From Bacteroidales bacterium (GTDB lineage Bacteria > Bacteroidota > Bacteroidia > Bacteroidales > UBA932): a stretch of DNA of 64,000 nucleotides. Both the position numbers and the translations under genes were made by a program. The DNA lies in assembly GCA_017561265.1 (NCBI GenBank), contig JAFZDJ010000022.1, forward strand, positions 1-64,000, in the 5' to 3' direction. The notes beneath the pieces were generated by a model. The model searched no databases. It was not told where the DNA came from and saw nothing but the letters and a program-made list of their open reading frames with translations. Within the stretch, counting starts at the first letter, position 1. Every line of letters begins with the position of its first letter. Shown piece after piece: positions 23,570-33,641 of the stretch.

Positions 23570-25696
23570 ATGAAAAAGATAATAATAGCAGCGGCATTTC
23601 TGGCGTTGGCGGGAATAAACGCGTGGGCTGACGAGGGCATGTGGATGATACATGCCATCGATGCGGCGCTGGAAAAGAAGATGCAGGAAAGAGGTCTGGA
23701 GTTGTCGGCCGGCGAAATATATAATGCTGATGCTGAAGGCGCGACAGTGGCTGATGCGGTAGTTTCGATGGCCTTCGGATGTACAGGAAGCATCATTTCG
23801 GACAAGGGACTTCTCATAACCAACCATCATTGCGCATACAGCGACATCCATGGGCTCAGCACTCCTGACCACAATTACCTTGAGGAGGGATTCTGGGCGA
23901 TGCATTCGGATGAAGAGGTCAACATCAAGGGCAAGAGCGTATATTTCCTCAAGAGAGTGCTGGACGTCACCGACGAGGTAGAGGAGATGAAGAGGGAGAG
24001 CGATATCCAGAGCAGGCCATTGGGCATGAGAAAACTGAGCCACCTGCTTGAGACAAAGTATAAGAATGAGACCGGACTTGATGCATGGCTTGCTTCCATG
24101 TGGGACGGTTCGAAGTACTATATGGCTCTGTATGAGGTATATAGCGACGTACGTCTCGTGGCTGCACCTCCTGTATCGTCTGCCGCATTCGGCGGTGACA
24201 TCGACAATTGGGAATGGCCTCAGCACAAGTGCGACTTCGCCATGTACCGCGTATATACGGCTCCTGACGGAAGTCCGGCCGAGTATTCGAAGGACAACGT
24301 CCCGATGAAGCCTAAGGCTAAGCTGAAGATTTCTCTTGACGGATATAAGGCAGGCGACTACACCATGATTCTCGGTTATCCGGGAAGCACCAACCGCTAC
24401 AGCAACTCCTACGAGACCAATTTCTATGAGACTCTCAGACACCCGATCTGCAACGACCTCCGCAGAAAGCAGATGGAGATAATCAAGGGATGGATGGACA
24501 AGGATCCGGAAATCCGCCTGAAATATTCGGATTACTATTTCTCTCTGAGCAATGTGCAGGAGCTGTACAGCGGTGAGGTGGAATGTCTGGGAAGATTTGA
24601 TGTGGTGGAGAAGAAGGAGGCCATAGAAGAGGAACTTCAGGCATGGATCGAGGCAGACCCGGAGCGCAAGGCGAAATGGGGAAATCTTCTTGACGACCTG
24701 AAGACCAAGTATCTGGCCGTAGTGGAACCAGAGACCAACATCAACTATTACCGTGAGACTCTTGTGCGCGGAACACGTATTTCCAGGGCATGCATCAAGC
24801 TTAATTCATTCCGCGGAAAGGATGACAGCAAGCAGCTCGAGGCCATCCTCAAGGAATATGAAGGCATAGACCTGAAGGTGGAGAAGGATCTGTTCCGCTT
24901 TGCTCTTGAACAGTTCTACGTCAACATTGACCACCATCTTCTCGGAGAATTCCAGAGAAAGATGCATGACGAATATTCAGGAGACTACGACAGGATTGCT
25001 GAATATATCTGGGAAAACAGCTTCTTCACAGATGAAGCCCGCAGAGACAGGTTCCTTTCGGAAGAACATGCTCTGGAAGAATATCTCAGCGACCCGTTGT
25101 TCCTCTTCCTCCAGGAGCTGAAGATCACCAGATTCAACGAAGCTACAGCGGCCGCAGAGGGACAGCCGAAACGTTCTGACCTGAATAAGGAATATACCCA
25201 TGCCCTCTACCAGATGAGGCTTGAAAAGGGCATCGTACAGTATCCTGATGCCAATTCGACCATGCGCATCACATATGGTACTGTAGGAGGTTACGAGCCA
25301 TACGACGGCGTCATTTGCGACTGGAAGACCACTCCGACGGGAATCCTTGAGAAGCATGATCCGGCTGATTATGATTTCAGACTCAACGACCGTCAGTATC
25401 TGCTTTACCGCAGGGGCGACTGGGGCAGATGGGGTTTCGGCGAGAATGGTTCGAAGATGTATGTGAACTTCCTGACCGACAACGACATCACAGGAGGTAA
25501 CTCCGGAAGTCCTGTCCTCAACTTGCGTGGCGAGCTCATAGGCCTGGCATTCGACGGAAACAAGGAATCCCTGTCAAGCGACCTCTGGTGCCAGGAAGGC
25601 TATAACAAATGCGTATGCGTGGACATCCGTTTCATCCTGTGGACTCTCGACCGCTACGCAGGCATGACCCATATCATCGAGGAAATAGGATTATAG
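23570..25696 (+). CDS. S46-family dipeptidyl peptidase, DPP7 type
   Basis: From ATG 23570 this gives 708 residues with a signal peptide ending near WADEG. The chymotrypsin-like triad is visible: His86/87 in TNHHCAY, Asp in GGDIDNWEWPQH (about 210), and Ser645 in TGGNSGSPVLN. Eighteen residues after the serine, FDG has glycine where acidic-specific DPP11 has arginine, so this should be DPP7-like, preferring hydrophobic residues at P1. It removes dipeptides from N-termini in the periplasm. The stop overlaps the convergent GH5 gene by six bases. Confidence 0.93.
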   Translation: MKKIIIAAAFLALAGINAWADEGMWMIHAIDAALEKKMQERGLELSAGEIYNADAEGATVADAVVSMAFGCTGSIISDKGLLITNHHCAYSDIHGLSTPDHNYLEEGFWAMHSDEEVNIKGKSVYFLKRVLDVTDEVEEMKRESDIQSRPLGMRKLSHLLETKYKNETGLDAWLASMWDGSKYYMALYEVYSDVRLVAAPPVSSAAFGGDIDNWEWPQHKCDFAMYRVYTAPDGSPAEYSKDNVPMKPKAKLKISLDGYKAGDYTMILGYPGSTNRYSNSYETNFYETLRHPICNDLRRKQMEIIKGWMDKDPEIRLKYSDYYFSLSNVQELYSGEVECLGRFDVVEKKEAIEEELQAWIEADPERKAKWGNLLDDLKTKYLAVVEPETNINYYRETLVRGTRISRACIKLNSFRGKDDSKQLEAILKEYEGIDLKVEKDLFRFALEQFYVNIDHHLLGEFQRKMHDEYSGDYDRIAEYIWENSFFTDEARRDRFLSEEHALEEYLSDPLFLFLQELKITRFNEATAAAEGQPKRSDLNKEYTHALYQMRLEKGIVQYPDANSTMRITYGTVGGYEPYDGVICDWKTTPTGILEKHDPADYDFRLNDRQYLLYRRGDWGRWGFGENGSKMYVNFLTDNDITGGNSGSPVLNLRGELIGLAFDGNKESLSSDLWCQEGYNKCVCVDIRFILWTLDRYAGMTHIIEEIGL

Positions 25697-27277
25697 GACA
25701 ATAAGTTCAATATCGCATCCCCAGAATACGGAAGGGAGGCATTCTTCCTGCGTGTCGTCTTGTCTTACCAAGGCGACACGTTTCAGTCTGATCTGATACC
25801 CGCCTCCCTTCGTTACCTGAAGGGTCACTCTGCTCACTTTGGAGCCAAGAACGGACGGATCGAAAACCACATATGCCGAAGCACCGGAAAATTCCGCAAA
25901 CTGTTCCCGTCCATCTTCTTCACCATAGACTTTGACATGAAGGAACCCCTCTGCAGGAGTCTGTTCCAGTTCAAACGCAATTCCCTTATATTCAGAAAGA
26001 TACAGCGTTTGAGAGCATAGATTAGCTTCCGCCCAAAGGTCTCTGTAAGTGATCTTATAATCGAAATCAAAGTTTTCCAGCACAGGCAGTACAGGGACAA
26101 ATCCGTCTCCATGATAACCTTTCAGGACAGCTTCCGCAATCTCCGGATCACTGAAACATGGAATAGATCTGAAGAAACCGTCAGAAATGCCCATCCAATG
26201 GAAGGTGCCGATACCTCTTTTCTTTGCCTCGCTGACAAAATAACGGGCATAAGTACAGTAGTCTTCCAGAGGGGGATTTTCGCTGAAAGAGCCCCATTCA
26301 CCGACTATGACCGGTCCGCCAAGGGGTTCGAGATATGTCTGCAGGTCATCCAGCATCATATCGACATCCTTATTCATTGCCGCCATATCATCGATCATCG
26401 GATAGGAATGTACCTGAAATATCACATGATCCTCAACCTTATCTTCCGGCATCTTCATATACCTGATCGGATCTTTCAGATGCGGGTTCCAATCTCCTGC
26501 ACCGTTGCATGCTCCATATGTGTTCACCACCAGATTTCTCACGGCATTGTTTCCTCCTGTTGCACGCACTACATCGACAAAGCTCTGAGCATAATCATTG
26601 ATAGCCTTGTACGCAGCTGCGGAAGCCTCTTCATCATATCCTCCGTTAAACGTGGCAAAGCACCATGAACGCCTTTCATCGAGCATCTCATTGAATGACT
26701 CGAACAAAAGACGATGGTCATAATCCCTGAATCTCTCGGCTATCTGCTTCCAAAGGCCTTCATACCTGTCCTTTTCTCTTGCATATCCGGACGGTGAAGC
26801 CACCAGCCATGCTAATTCTTCATCAGCACCCGTATCATGATGCACATTGATTATGCAGTACATTCCGGCATCCAGCACATAACCTACCACTTCCTCAACG
26901 CGGTCCATCCACTCGTCATAGACCTTGCCGTCCGCATCCATATGCACACCCCATGAGACAGGCACACGGACTGCCCCGAAGCCGGCATCCCTTATCATCA
27001 TCAGAAGTTTCGGTGTGGTCACAGACTGTCCCCAGCCTGTTTCCCATCTCCGCCAGTCTCTGCCGTCCGTATCTCCGGTCCATACGGATTCCAGCGTATT
27101 GCCCAGATTCCAGCCGACACCCATATTCGCAACTGCCTCGTATGACGTTTCGAATTCAGGAACAGGCTGAGTCTGAGGAATCTCATTCTCTGGATTGTCA
27201 TCATCCTGAGGCCCTCCCTGCGGAGTGCACGCCGAGATTCCAAGCAATATTGATATGAGTGCTATTATCTTACGCAT
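25691..27277 (-). CDS. GH5-family endoglucanase/mannanase lipoprotein
   Basis: This 528-residue lipoprotein (lipobox GISAC, Cys17) has a GH5 barrel at about 45-390: VGWNLGNTLESV, VRVPVSWG, IINVHHDTG, LLFESFNEML (acid/base Glu) and VIVGEWGSF (nucleophile Glu). Opening WNLGNTLE and the HHD motif suggest subfamily GH5_4, which acts on beta-1,4-glucan, xyloglucan or glucomannan. The C-terminal 120 residues look like an all-beta carbohydrate-binding module. It is the last gene of the mannan locus, nine bases after GH94, and probably cleaves glucan-containing stretches at the surface. Confidence 0.9.
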   Translation of the reverse strand: MRKIIALISILLGISACTPQGGPQDDDNPENEIPQTQPVPEFETSYEAVANMGVGWNLGNTLESVWTGDTDGRDWRRWETGWGQSVTTPKLLMMIRDAGFGAVRVPVSWGVHMDADGKVYDEWMDRVEEVVGYVLDAGMYCIINVHHDTGADEELAWLVASPSGYAREKDRYEGLWKQIAERFRDYDHRLLFESFNEMLDERRSWCFATFNGGYDEEASAAAYKAINDYAQSFVDVVRATGGNNAVRNLVVNTYGACNGAGDWNPHLKDPIRYMKMPEDKVEDHVIFQVHSYPMIDDMAAMNKDVDMMLDDLQTYLEPLGGPVIVGEWGSFSENPPLEDYCTYARYFVSEAKKRGIGTFHWMGISDGFFRSIPCFSDPEIAEAVLKGYHGDGFVPVLPVLENFDFDYKITYRDLWAEANLCSQTLYLSEYKGIAFELEQTPAEGFLHVKVYGEEDGREQFAEFSGASAYVVFDPSVLGSKVSRVTLQVTKGGGYQIRLKRVALVRQDDTQEECLPSVFWGCDIELIVL

Positions 27278-27286
27278 GGCCTGTCT

Positions 27287-29758
27287 TTAACCCATTGTGA
27301 CCGTAACCTTATGCTCACCAGGAGTGCATGGAACGAGGTTTCCTGCCACCAGGTTGCCGTCAAGGAGAATCTCGCGGACTCCCTTGCATACACCGTCAGG
27401 ATTCTTGACAGTGATTTCGTAAACAGAGCCACGGAAACGACGTCTTACAGTATATTCCTTCCATTGCGAGCATATGCATGGATCTATTTCCAGACCATTG
27501 TACGAAGGCTTGATGCCTAGGATATATTGGGTGATCGCATACCAGTTCCATGCAGCCGTACCTGTGAGCCAGCTGTTCTTGCCTTCTCCCGGACGCGCAG
27601 CATCCTTTCCGGCTATCATCTGCGAATATACATATGGCTCGACCTTGTGCAGAGCGCTGTTCTCCTCGGTATATGAAGGGCAGATCTTACGGAAATAATC
27701 CCATGCATAGTCGCCGCGGCCGAGGACGGTCTCGCCGATGATCACCCATGGATTATTGTGGCAGAAGATGCCCGCATTTTCCTTATAACCTGCCGGGTAT
27801 GAGGATATTTCACCATACTCGACATAGTACTTGGTGAATGCAGGATTGTTCAGGACGATGCCATGCTCGCAGTCCAGACGTTCCTTGACAGAGTCCAGAG
27901 CCTTCTTTACCATGCCTTCTTCAAGTCCGATTCCGGCCATCGTGCACCATCCCTGCGACTCGATGAATATCTGTCCTTCTTCGTTTTCATGCGAACCGAC
28001 CTTTCGTCCGAAATAGTCGTATGCACGGAGATACCACTCCCCGTCCCAGCCATGTTTCTTCACGGCTTCGACCATATCATCGGTGAACTTCCGAGCTCTT
28101 TCTGCTTCGGTGAAAAGTCCTCTCTCAAGGCATAGATCCACATAATCCCGACCGCATACGACGAAAAGTCCTGCAATCATAAGTGACTCGGCCTTGGAAC
28201 CTTCGGTCTTGTTTTCAGTGGTCTGGAATGACTCGTTCGGATCCCATGAAAAACAATTGAGGTTCAGGCAGTCGTTCCAGTCGGCACGACCGATGAGCGG
28301 CAGCATGTGAGGTCCGAGGTTATTGACCACATGATCGAACGAAATTCGGAGATGTTCCATTAATGAAACCTCCGATCCCGGCTCATTGTCAAACGGAACA
28401 GGCTCGTCAAGGATGCTGAAATCTCCGGTCTCCTTGATGTATGCAACCGTACCGAAGATGAGCCACATAGGATCATCGTTGAATCCGCCGCCGATATCGT
28501 TGTTTCCACGTTTTGTGAGAGGCTGGTACTGATGGTAACATCCGCCGTCAGGGAACTGGGTCGAAGCGATGTCGATGATACGTTCGCGCGCACGCTCCGG
28601 GATCTGATGAACAAAGCCCACAAGATCCTGATTGGAGTCGCGGAAGCCCATTCCTCGACCGATTCCGCTCTCGAAGAATGAAGCCGAACGGGACATGTTG
28701 AAGGTTATCATACACTGGTACTGGTTCCATATGTTGACCATCCTGTCGAGTTTTTCCTCAGGAGTCTTTACCGAATATATGTCGAGCAGGCCGTCCCAAT
28801 AGGCACGAAGTTCGGAGAATGAAGCATCCACCTTTGCTGTGGTGTCGAATGCACCGATCATGGCCTGAGCCTTCTTCTTGTTGATTATCGGAGAGCTTCC
28901 GCTATGGAGAAGACCTGGTTCTGCAGCAGGTACAAACTTCTCATCCTGAGCATTTTCCACATATCCCAGAAGGAAGATGTAGTCTCTGCTCTCCCCTGCC
29001 GCAAGCTCCACTTCAATATAATGAGACGCAATCGGGCTCCATCCATGGGCCACGCTGTCCGAAGCGATACCGGCCATTACGTTCTGCGGGTCACGGAACT
29101 CGTTATACAGACCAATGAAAGACTCCCTGTCAGTATCGAATCCGTCCACGGGAGCATTCACGCTGTAGAATGCATAATGATTGCGACGCTCCTTGTATTC
29201 TGTCTTATGATATATTACGGAACCATCGATCTCGACCTCTCCGGTGGAGAAATTGCGCTGGAAATTCTCCATATCCGTAGCGGCATTCCAGAGGCACCAC
29301 TCCGCAAATGAATACAGCTTGAAGCGGCGGGTCTGCGACGAAGTGTTGCGAAGGGTGAGTTTCTGTACCTCCGCCCATGTATGAAGCGGAACAAAGAAAA
29401 GCACGCTTGCCTCGATGCCGTCCTTTGCACCGGTGATGCGGGTGTAGCTCATTCCATGTCGGCACTCATAGAAGTCAAGAGGGGTCTTGCATGGCTTCCA
29501 GCCCGGAGACCATACGGTTCCGCCATCATTGATATAGAAATATCTTCCGCCGTTGTCCATCGGCACACCGTTGTAGCGGTAGCGGGTAATCCTGCGGAAC
29601 TTCGCATCCTTGTAGAACGAATATCCGCCTGCGGTATTCGATATCAATGAGAAGAAATCCTCATTGCCCAGATAGTTGATCCATGGCCACGGAGTCTTCG
29701 GATCGGTAATCACGTATTCGCGGTTCGCGTCGTCAAAATATCCAAATATCTGTTTCAT
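27287..29758 (-). CDS. GH94 cellobiose phosphorylase
   Basis: At 823 residues with no signal peptide this is a cytoplasmic GH94 enzyme. It opens [23 protein letters not shown], has the beta-sandwich [13 protein letters not shown] and DWNDC motif in [14 protein letters not shown] (Asp493/Asp496 region, where the general acid lies), and [12 protein letters not shown] near the active site. It cleaves cellobiose with phosphate into glucose-1-phosphate and glucose. In this locus it would handle Glc-Glc units released from glucomannan. It lies between the GPH transporter and the terminal GH5 gene. Confidence 0.93.
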   Translation of the reverse strand: MKQIFGYFDDANREYVITDPKTPWPWINYLGNEDFFSLISNTAGGYSFYKDAKFRRITRYRYNGVPMDNGGRYFYINDGGTVWSPGWKPCKTPLDFYECRHGMSYTRITGAKDGIEASVLFFVPLHTWAEVQKLTLRNTSSQTRRFKLYSFAEWCLWNAATDMENFQRNFSTGEVEIDGSVIYHKTEYKERRNHYAFYSVNAPVDGFDTDRESFIGLYNEFRDPQNVMAGIASDSVAHGWSPIASHYIEVELAAGESRDYIFLLGYVENAQDEKFVPAAEPGLLHSGSSPIINKKKAQAMIGAFDTTAKVDASFSELRAYWDGLLDIYSVKTPEEKLDRMVNIWNQYQCMITFNMSRSASFFESGIGRGMGFRDSNQDLVGFVHQIPERARERIIDIASTQFPDGGCYHQYQPLTKRGNNDIGGGFNDDPMWLIFGTVAYIKETGDFSILDEPVPFDNEPGSEVSLMEHLRISFDHVVNNLGPHMLPLIGRADWNDCLNLNCFSWDPNESFQTTENKTEGSKAESLMIAGLFVVCGRDYVDLCLERGLFTEAERARKFTDDMVEAVKKHGWDGEWYLRAYDYFGRKVGSHENEEGQIFIESQGWCTMAGIGLEEGMVKKALDSVKERLDCEHGIVLNNPAFTKYYVEYGEISSYPAGYKENAGIFCHNNPWVIIGETVLGRGDYAWDYFRKICPSYTEENSALHKVEPYVYSQMIAGKDAARPGEGKNSWLTGTAAWNWYAITQYILGIKPSYNGLEIDPCICSQWKEYTVRRRFRGSVYEITVKNPDGVCKGVREILLDGNLVAGNLVPCTPGEHKVTVTMG

Positions 29759-29774
29759 AATAACTTACGCCTTC

Positions 29775-29800
29775 AGCCTGCCTTCCACTCCATGCAGGCT
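29775..29800 (-). promoter_or_regulatory. Hairpin in gap between transporter and GH94 genes
   Basis: AGCCTGC (29775-29781) pairs with GCAGGCT (29794-29800). It may stabilise the upstream message end or damp read-through; no U-run follows on the minus strand. Confidence 0.45.
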
Positions 29801-29829
29801 AAACATTTAAAATATTACTATACAATCAA

Positions 29830-31227
29830 TTAAGCGCCACGCTTTGCTGCGAGTTCAGCTTGTACTCCCTCCATCTTCTTCTTTGTCAGAGGGTAGAACC
29901 ATACCACGAGGATCGAAAGGGCTGCAACCAGAGCAGGAACCCAGCTCATGAGGATGCGGAGGCCGAGGATAGCTGTCTCGGTCTGGACTGCACCGGCAAC
30001 TGTGCTGTAGCCGAAAGCTGCAAGCATCCACATCACGGCCGAGCCACCGAAGGCACCACCGAACTTCTGAGCCATCGAGGCTGAAGAGAAGATGAGACCG
30101 GTAGATGCAGTGCCGTCCTTGAGCTCCGAGTAGTCAGCCACATCGGCATACATGCTCCATACGAGAGGAGAAATCACACCGGTGAAGACCGAGATGATAA
30201 TCTGGAATAAGAGCATTGCCCAGTATCCTCCTGTAGTGGCAGGAAGGAAGAAGAAGACGATGCTTAGACCGATAAGTGCGGCCATTGAGATGATGTATGT
30301 CGACTTCTTTCCGAAGTGCTTTGACATAGGTACAGCGAGGACTACACCGACCATGTTGGCGATCTCACCCATAGAGAGGAAGATGCTGGCCGACACGAGG
30401 AAAGCCCACTGAGGTGCCATCTCGACCGTCTTCTGGATATAGTCTGCGAAGAAATATGCGGTTGTGGTGCCTCGTACTGTGTTGAAGAGGTTGGAAGCGA
30501 GGGCGGCGCCGATGAGCAGCCACCATGGCTTGTTGCGTACAAGAAGGGCGAGATCCTTTCCTACAGACACGGTAGACTCGCTCTTCACATGTTCCTTGGT
30601 CATGAGAAAACTGAGAATGAAGAGGACGAAGCAGAAAGCAGCGATGAGGATCATGGCCTTCTGCCATGCATCCGGACTTGTAGATACTGATGCAAGAGCG
30701 CCCGCTTCCCCTACTGCTGCACGTCCCTTGTCGAACATGTTGCAGAGAGGTTCCCATGCGAAGAGGGCTATGAAGCTACCGCCGTATGCAAAGAACATTC
30801 TGTATGAAGAAAGCACGGACTTCTCGTCCGAATCAGCTGTCATCACGTTCATAAGCGAGCCATAAGGTACATTGATTCCTGTGTATACGGTCATCATGAG
30901 GATGTATGTAACATATGCCCACAAGGTCTTTCCGTTTTCAGGAGTCGTGAAGAGAAGGATACCGCATATCGCGAACGGAAGGGCGAAGAAAAGCAGATAC
31001 GGACGGTACTTGCCCCAGCGGGTCTTCGTACGGTCAGCGATGATGCCCATCATAGGATCGGAAACGGCGTCCCAGATGCGGGTCACAAGCATGAGCACGC
31101 CGGCGTCGGCAAGGCTCAGTCCGAATACATTGGAGTAAAAGAACGGAAGGAAGTACGAGAAGAGCTTCCAGAACATCGACGAAGACATGTCGCCGAAGCC
31201 GTATCCTATTTTTTCAGTTAATTTCAT
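29830..31227 (-). CDS. GPH-family sugar:cation symporter
   Basis: This 465-residue protein has about 12 membrane helices. GPH/MelB-family signatures are present: EKIGYGFGDMSSSMFW, SDPMMGIIADRTKTRWGKYRPYLL (the cytoplasmic loop between helices 2 and 3), and MYADVADYSELKDGTASTGLIFSSASMAQKFGGAFGG. It imports disaccharides such as mannobiose with sodium or protons across the inner membrane. It sits between GH130 and GH94, the two phosphorylases that would use what it brings in. Confidence 0.93.
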   Translation of the reverse strand: MKLTEKIGYGFGDMSSSMFWKLFSYFLPFFYSNVFGLSLADAGVLMLVTRIWDAVSDPMMGIIADRTKTRWGKYRPYLLFFALPFAICGILLFTTPENGKTLWAYVTYILMMTVYTGINVPYGSLMNVMTADSDEKSVLSSYRMFFAYGGSFIALFAWEPLCNMFDKGRAAVGEAGALASVSTSPDAWQKAMILIAAFCFVLFILSFLMTKEHVKSESTVSVGKDLALLVRNKPWWLLIGAALASNLFNTVRGTTTAYFFADYIQKTVEMAPQWAFLVSASIFLSMGEIANMVGVVLAVPMSKHFGKKSTYIISMAALIGLSIVFFFLPATTGGYWAMLLFQIIISVFTGVISPLVWSMYADVADYSELKDGTASTGLIFSSASMAQKFGGAFGGSAVMWMLAAFGYSTVAGAVQTETAILGLRILMSWVPALVAALSILVVWFYPLTKKKMEGVQAELAAKRGA

Positions 31228-31314
31228 AGGAACTATAGAATTTTATATCATTTCATAACTATCTGTATTTCAGCACTTTCACTAAAATCGCATGAGGCAG
31301 GTGGAGCAGGCGAT

Positions 31315-32472
31315 TCAATCAAAGTGCTTGTCAATCAGACGATTGAGACGGTTCACCGATTCGCCGGTAGTGAAGGCGTCAGGTTCTGTGTGCAGGCAAT
31401 AGTCGACAAGACGGTCGACAGTAGATGTAGCCACATGCATGCGGGTGTCGCTCGATGCATAGTAGATGAAGACCTTTCCGTCTTCGTCCGCTATCCATCC
31501 GTTGGTAAAGAGTACATTCATCACATCACCGATATATTCGCCACCCTCGGGTGCCATGAAGAATCCAGCCGGCTCGGCAATCACTTCCGACGGATCCTCG
31601 AGCGATGTCATGTACATATAAAGCACATAACGCAGGCCTGACGCACATCCGCGGACTCCGTGAGCAAGATGGAGCCATCCACGGTCGGTCTTTATAGGAT
31701 GCGGTCCTTCGCCGTTCTTGCTTTCCTTGATCGTGTGATAGTAGCGATGATTGATGATCTTTTCCTCGGTTATGACCACATGCTCCATGCTCTCGACAAG
31801 TGCCCATCCGATGCCTCCGCCGCTGCCGGCATCTATGAAACCGTCCTGCGGACGTGTGTAGAGGGCATATTTTCCGTCCACAAACTCAGGATGAAGCACC
31901 ACATTGCGCTGCTGAGATGATGATTCCATATCCGGAAGGCGCTCCCAGTTCACAAGGTCCTTGGTACGTGCCACGCCTGCCGCCGCGACAGCTGACGAGA
32001 GGTCTCCAGGGGCAGCATCAGGATCCTTGCGCTCGACACAGAATATGCCATAGATCCATCCGTCTTCATGGGCGGTGAGACGCATGTCATATACATTCGT
32101 TGCAGGCTCACCATACTCGGGCATCGTGACCGGACGGTCCCAGAACCTGAAATTGTCAACACCGTTCGGGCTCTCGGCTACTGCGAAGAACGACTTGCGG
32201 TCAGCTCCCTCGACACGCACGACAAGCACATATTTTCCGTTCCACTTGATAGCTCCGGAATTGAAGGCCGCATGGATGCCGAAGCGTTCCATCAGGTACG
32301 GATTGGTCTCCTTGTTCAGATCGTAGCGCCAGAAAAGAGGGGCATGATCCGCTGTAAGCACAGGATTCATGTAGCGTTCATATACGCCGTTTCCTTCTAC
32401 AGGTTCGTTTTTCTGTGTGATGAGGGCCTCGTGACGGGTCTTCAGCCACTCCAGTCTTTCTTCGAAAGTCAT
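31315..32472 (-). CDS. GH130 mannosylglucose phosphorylase
   Basis: This 385-residue cytoplasmic enzyme matches the 4-O-beta-mannosyl-glucose phosphorylase group of GH130. It has [47 protein letters not shown], the catalytic Asp129 in [13 protein letters not shown], and [21 protein letters not shown] with phosphate-binding arginine and histidine residues. It converts Man-Glc plus phosphate to mannose-1-phosphate and glucose. The epimerase at 51894 supplies Man-Glc from mannobiose. It is 13 bases downstream of the GH26 mannanase and 87 bases before the transporter. Confidence 0.95.
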   Translation of the reverse strand: MTFEERLEWLKTRHEALITQKNEPVEGNGVYERYMNPVLTADHAPLFWRYDLNKETNPYLMERFGIHAAFNSGAIKWNGKYVLVVRVEGADRKSFFAVAESPNGVDNFRFWDRPVTMPEYGEPATNVYDMRLTAHEDGWIYGIFCVERKDPDAAPGDLSSAVAAAGVARTKDLVNWERLPDMESSSQQRNVVLHPEFVDGKYALYTRPQDGFIDAGSGGGIGWALVESMEHVVITEEKIINHRYYHTIKESKNGEGPHPIKTDRGWLHLAHGVRGCASGLRYVLYMYMTSLEDPSEVIAEPAGFFMAPEGGEYIGDVMNVLFTNGWIADEDGKVFIYYASSDTRMHVATSTVDRLVDYCLHTEPDAFTTGESVNRLNRLIDKHFD

Positions 32473-32485
32473 ATATTGCAGTGTT

Positions 32486-33589
32486 TTATTTACAGAATAT
32501 CATTTGGTCCAGAGCGGCGAATTCCCTGAAATCATCAGCCGACTCCTGACCCGGGAAAGGAGCATAATAATGATGGGGCTGGTCGCAGGCGTTTCTCCAT
32601 GTAAGCACATATGATACAGGATAATCCTTCACTGCTTCATAAAGCACTTCCGTCCACCATTCCGGGTCTTTCAATGTTTCATGACCGGTCTCGGTCACAG
32701 CCAGGATCTTTCCATGCTCCGATGCAAATGCAGATGATATGTCAAGTGCATTCTTCATGGATGCCATGTAAGCCTCTCTGGAGCCTGAATAATAGCAGTC
32801 GAAGCCTACAAGATCGACATACTCATCACCCGGATATCTCTGGCCATATACTTCTGCAGAAGAAAGTTCGCCCGCACCAGGAGAATAAGCCCATACGAGG
32901 TTTGCAAGGCCACGATCAGTTGTCATATAGTCATATGTCATCTTCCAGAGTGCCTTGTACTGCTCCGTGGTGCAGAGGTTCTGTCCCCACCAGAACCAGC
33001 TTCCGGTATGTTCATGCCATGGTCTCCAGACAAGAGGAACCGCCTGGCCGTCAGCAGTCTTTATCGACTCCATGAAATCGGCAGCGTTCGAAAGCCATGT
33101 CATGAAATATTCATGTTTCTCTCCGCCTGGCAGGATGGAAGCTACCACCTGGTCTGATGTCACGTCCCATGAATCACCTCCGGTGAGAGGATTGCGCGGA
33201 TGCCATGAGAATGTCACGACTCCCCCTCTTTCGTGATGAGCCACCGCCGCGGCGCGCATATTATCAAAATCGTTCTTGTCCAGATTGTGGCTCCAGCCCA
33301 TTTCTATGCCGCCCAGGTCCATTCCGTACACAGCCGGATATTTTCCGCAGACAGCATATACATCCGACTGCACGAATTCAGAAGCATCATCCTCGAGCTT
33401 CCATGAATGGCCGTACATCAGATCGTCCTGATGGCCGTACATGATCTTCCCATCGTCCACAAGGCCTTGAAGATGCCCTACAAGAGCCTCGGCAGGCGTT
33501 TCAGGACTATTGTCCCTCGGACCTGCACATGCCGCCATAAAGGCCGCAAGAGCCAGAAAAAGGATAGGTTTCAGCAGATATTTCATCAT
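32486..33589 (-). CDS. GH26 endo-beta-1,4-mannanase lipoprotein
   Basis: This 367-residue lipoprotein (lipobox MAAC, Cys21) is a GH26 mannanase. Family motifs are [30 protein letters not shown], the acid/base Glu in [14 protein letters not shown] and the nucleophile Glu in [10 protein letters not shown]. It cuts internal mannosidic bonds to give mannobiose and longer products. Closely related lipoproteins of Bacteroides mannan loci act at the surface or in the periplasm. It precedes GH130, the classic pairing in mannan utilisation operons. Confidence 0.95.
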   Translation of the reverse strand: MMKYLLKPILFLALAAFMAACAGPRDNSPETPAEALVGHLQGLVDDGKIMYGHQDDLMYGHSWKLEDDASEFVQSDVYAVCGKYPAVYGMDLGGIEMGWSHNLDKNDFDNMRAAAVAHHERGGVVTFSWHPRNPLTGGDSWDVTSDQVVASILPGGEKHEYFMTWLSNAADFMESIKTADGQAVPLVWRPWHEHTGSWFWWGQNLCTTEQYKALWKMTYDYMTTDRGLANLVWAYSPGAGELSSAEVYGQRYPGDEYVDLVGFDCYYSGSREAYMASMKNALDISSAFASEHGKILAVTETGHETLKDPEWWTEVLYEAVKDYPVSYVLTWRNACDQPHHYYAPFPGQESADDFREFAALDQMIFCK

Positions 33590-33604
33590 TTATGTGGTTT
33601 CGGC

Positions 33605-33634
33605 TTCCCGGGAGACGGTCAGGCCTCCCGGGAA
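33605..33634 (-). promoter_or_regulatory. Perfect 10-base hairpin upstream of GH26
   Basis: TTCCCGGGAG (33605-33614) pairs with CTCCCGGGAA (33625-33634) around a ten-base loop. It lies between the surface-protein gene and GH26, and probably marks an expression step inside the operon. Confidence 0.6.
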
Positions 33635-33641
33635 AATATTA

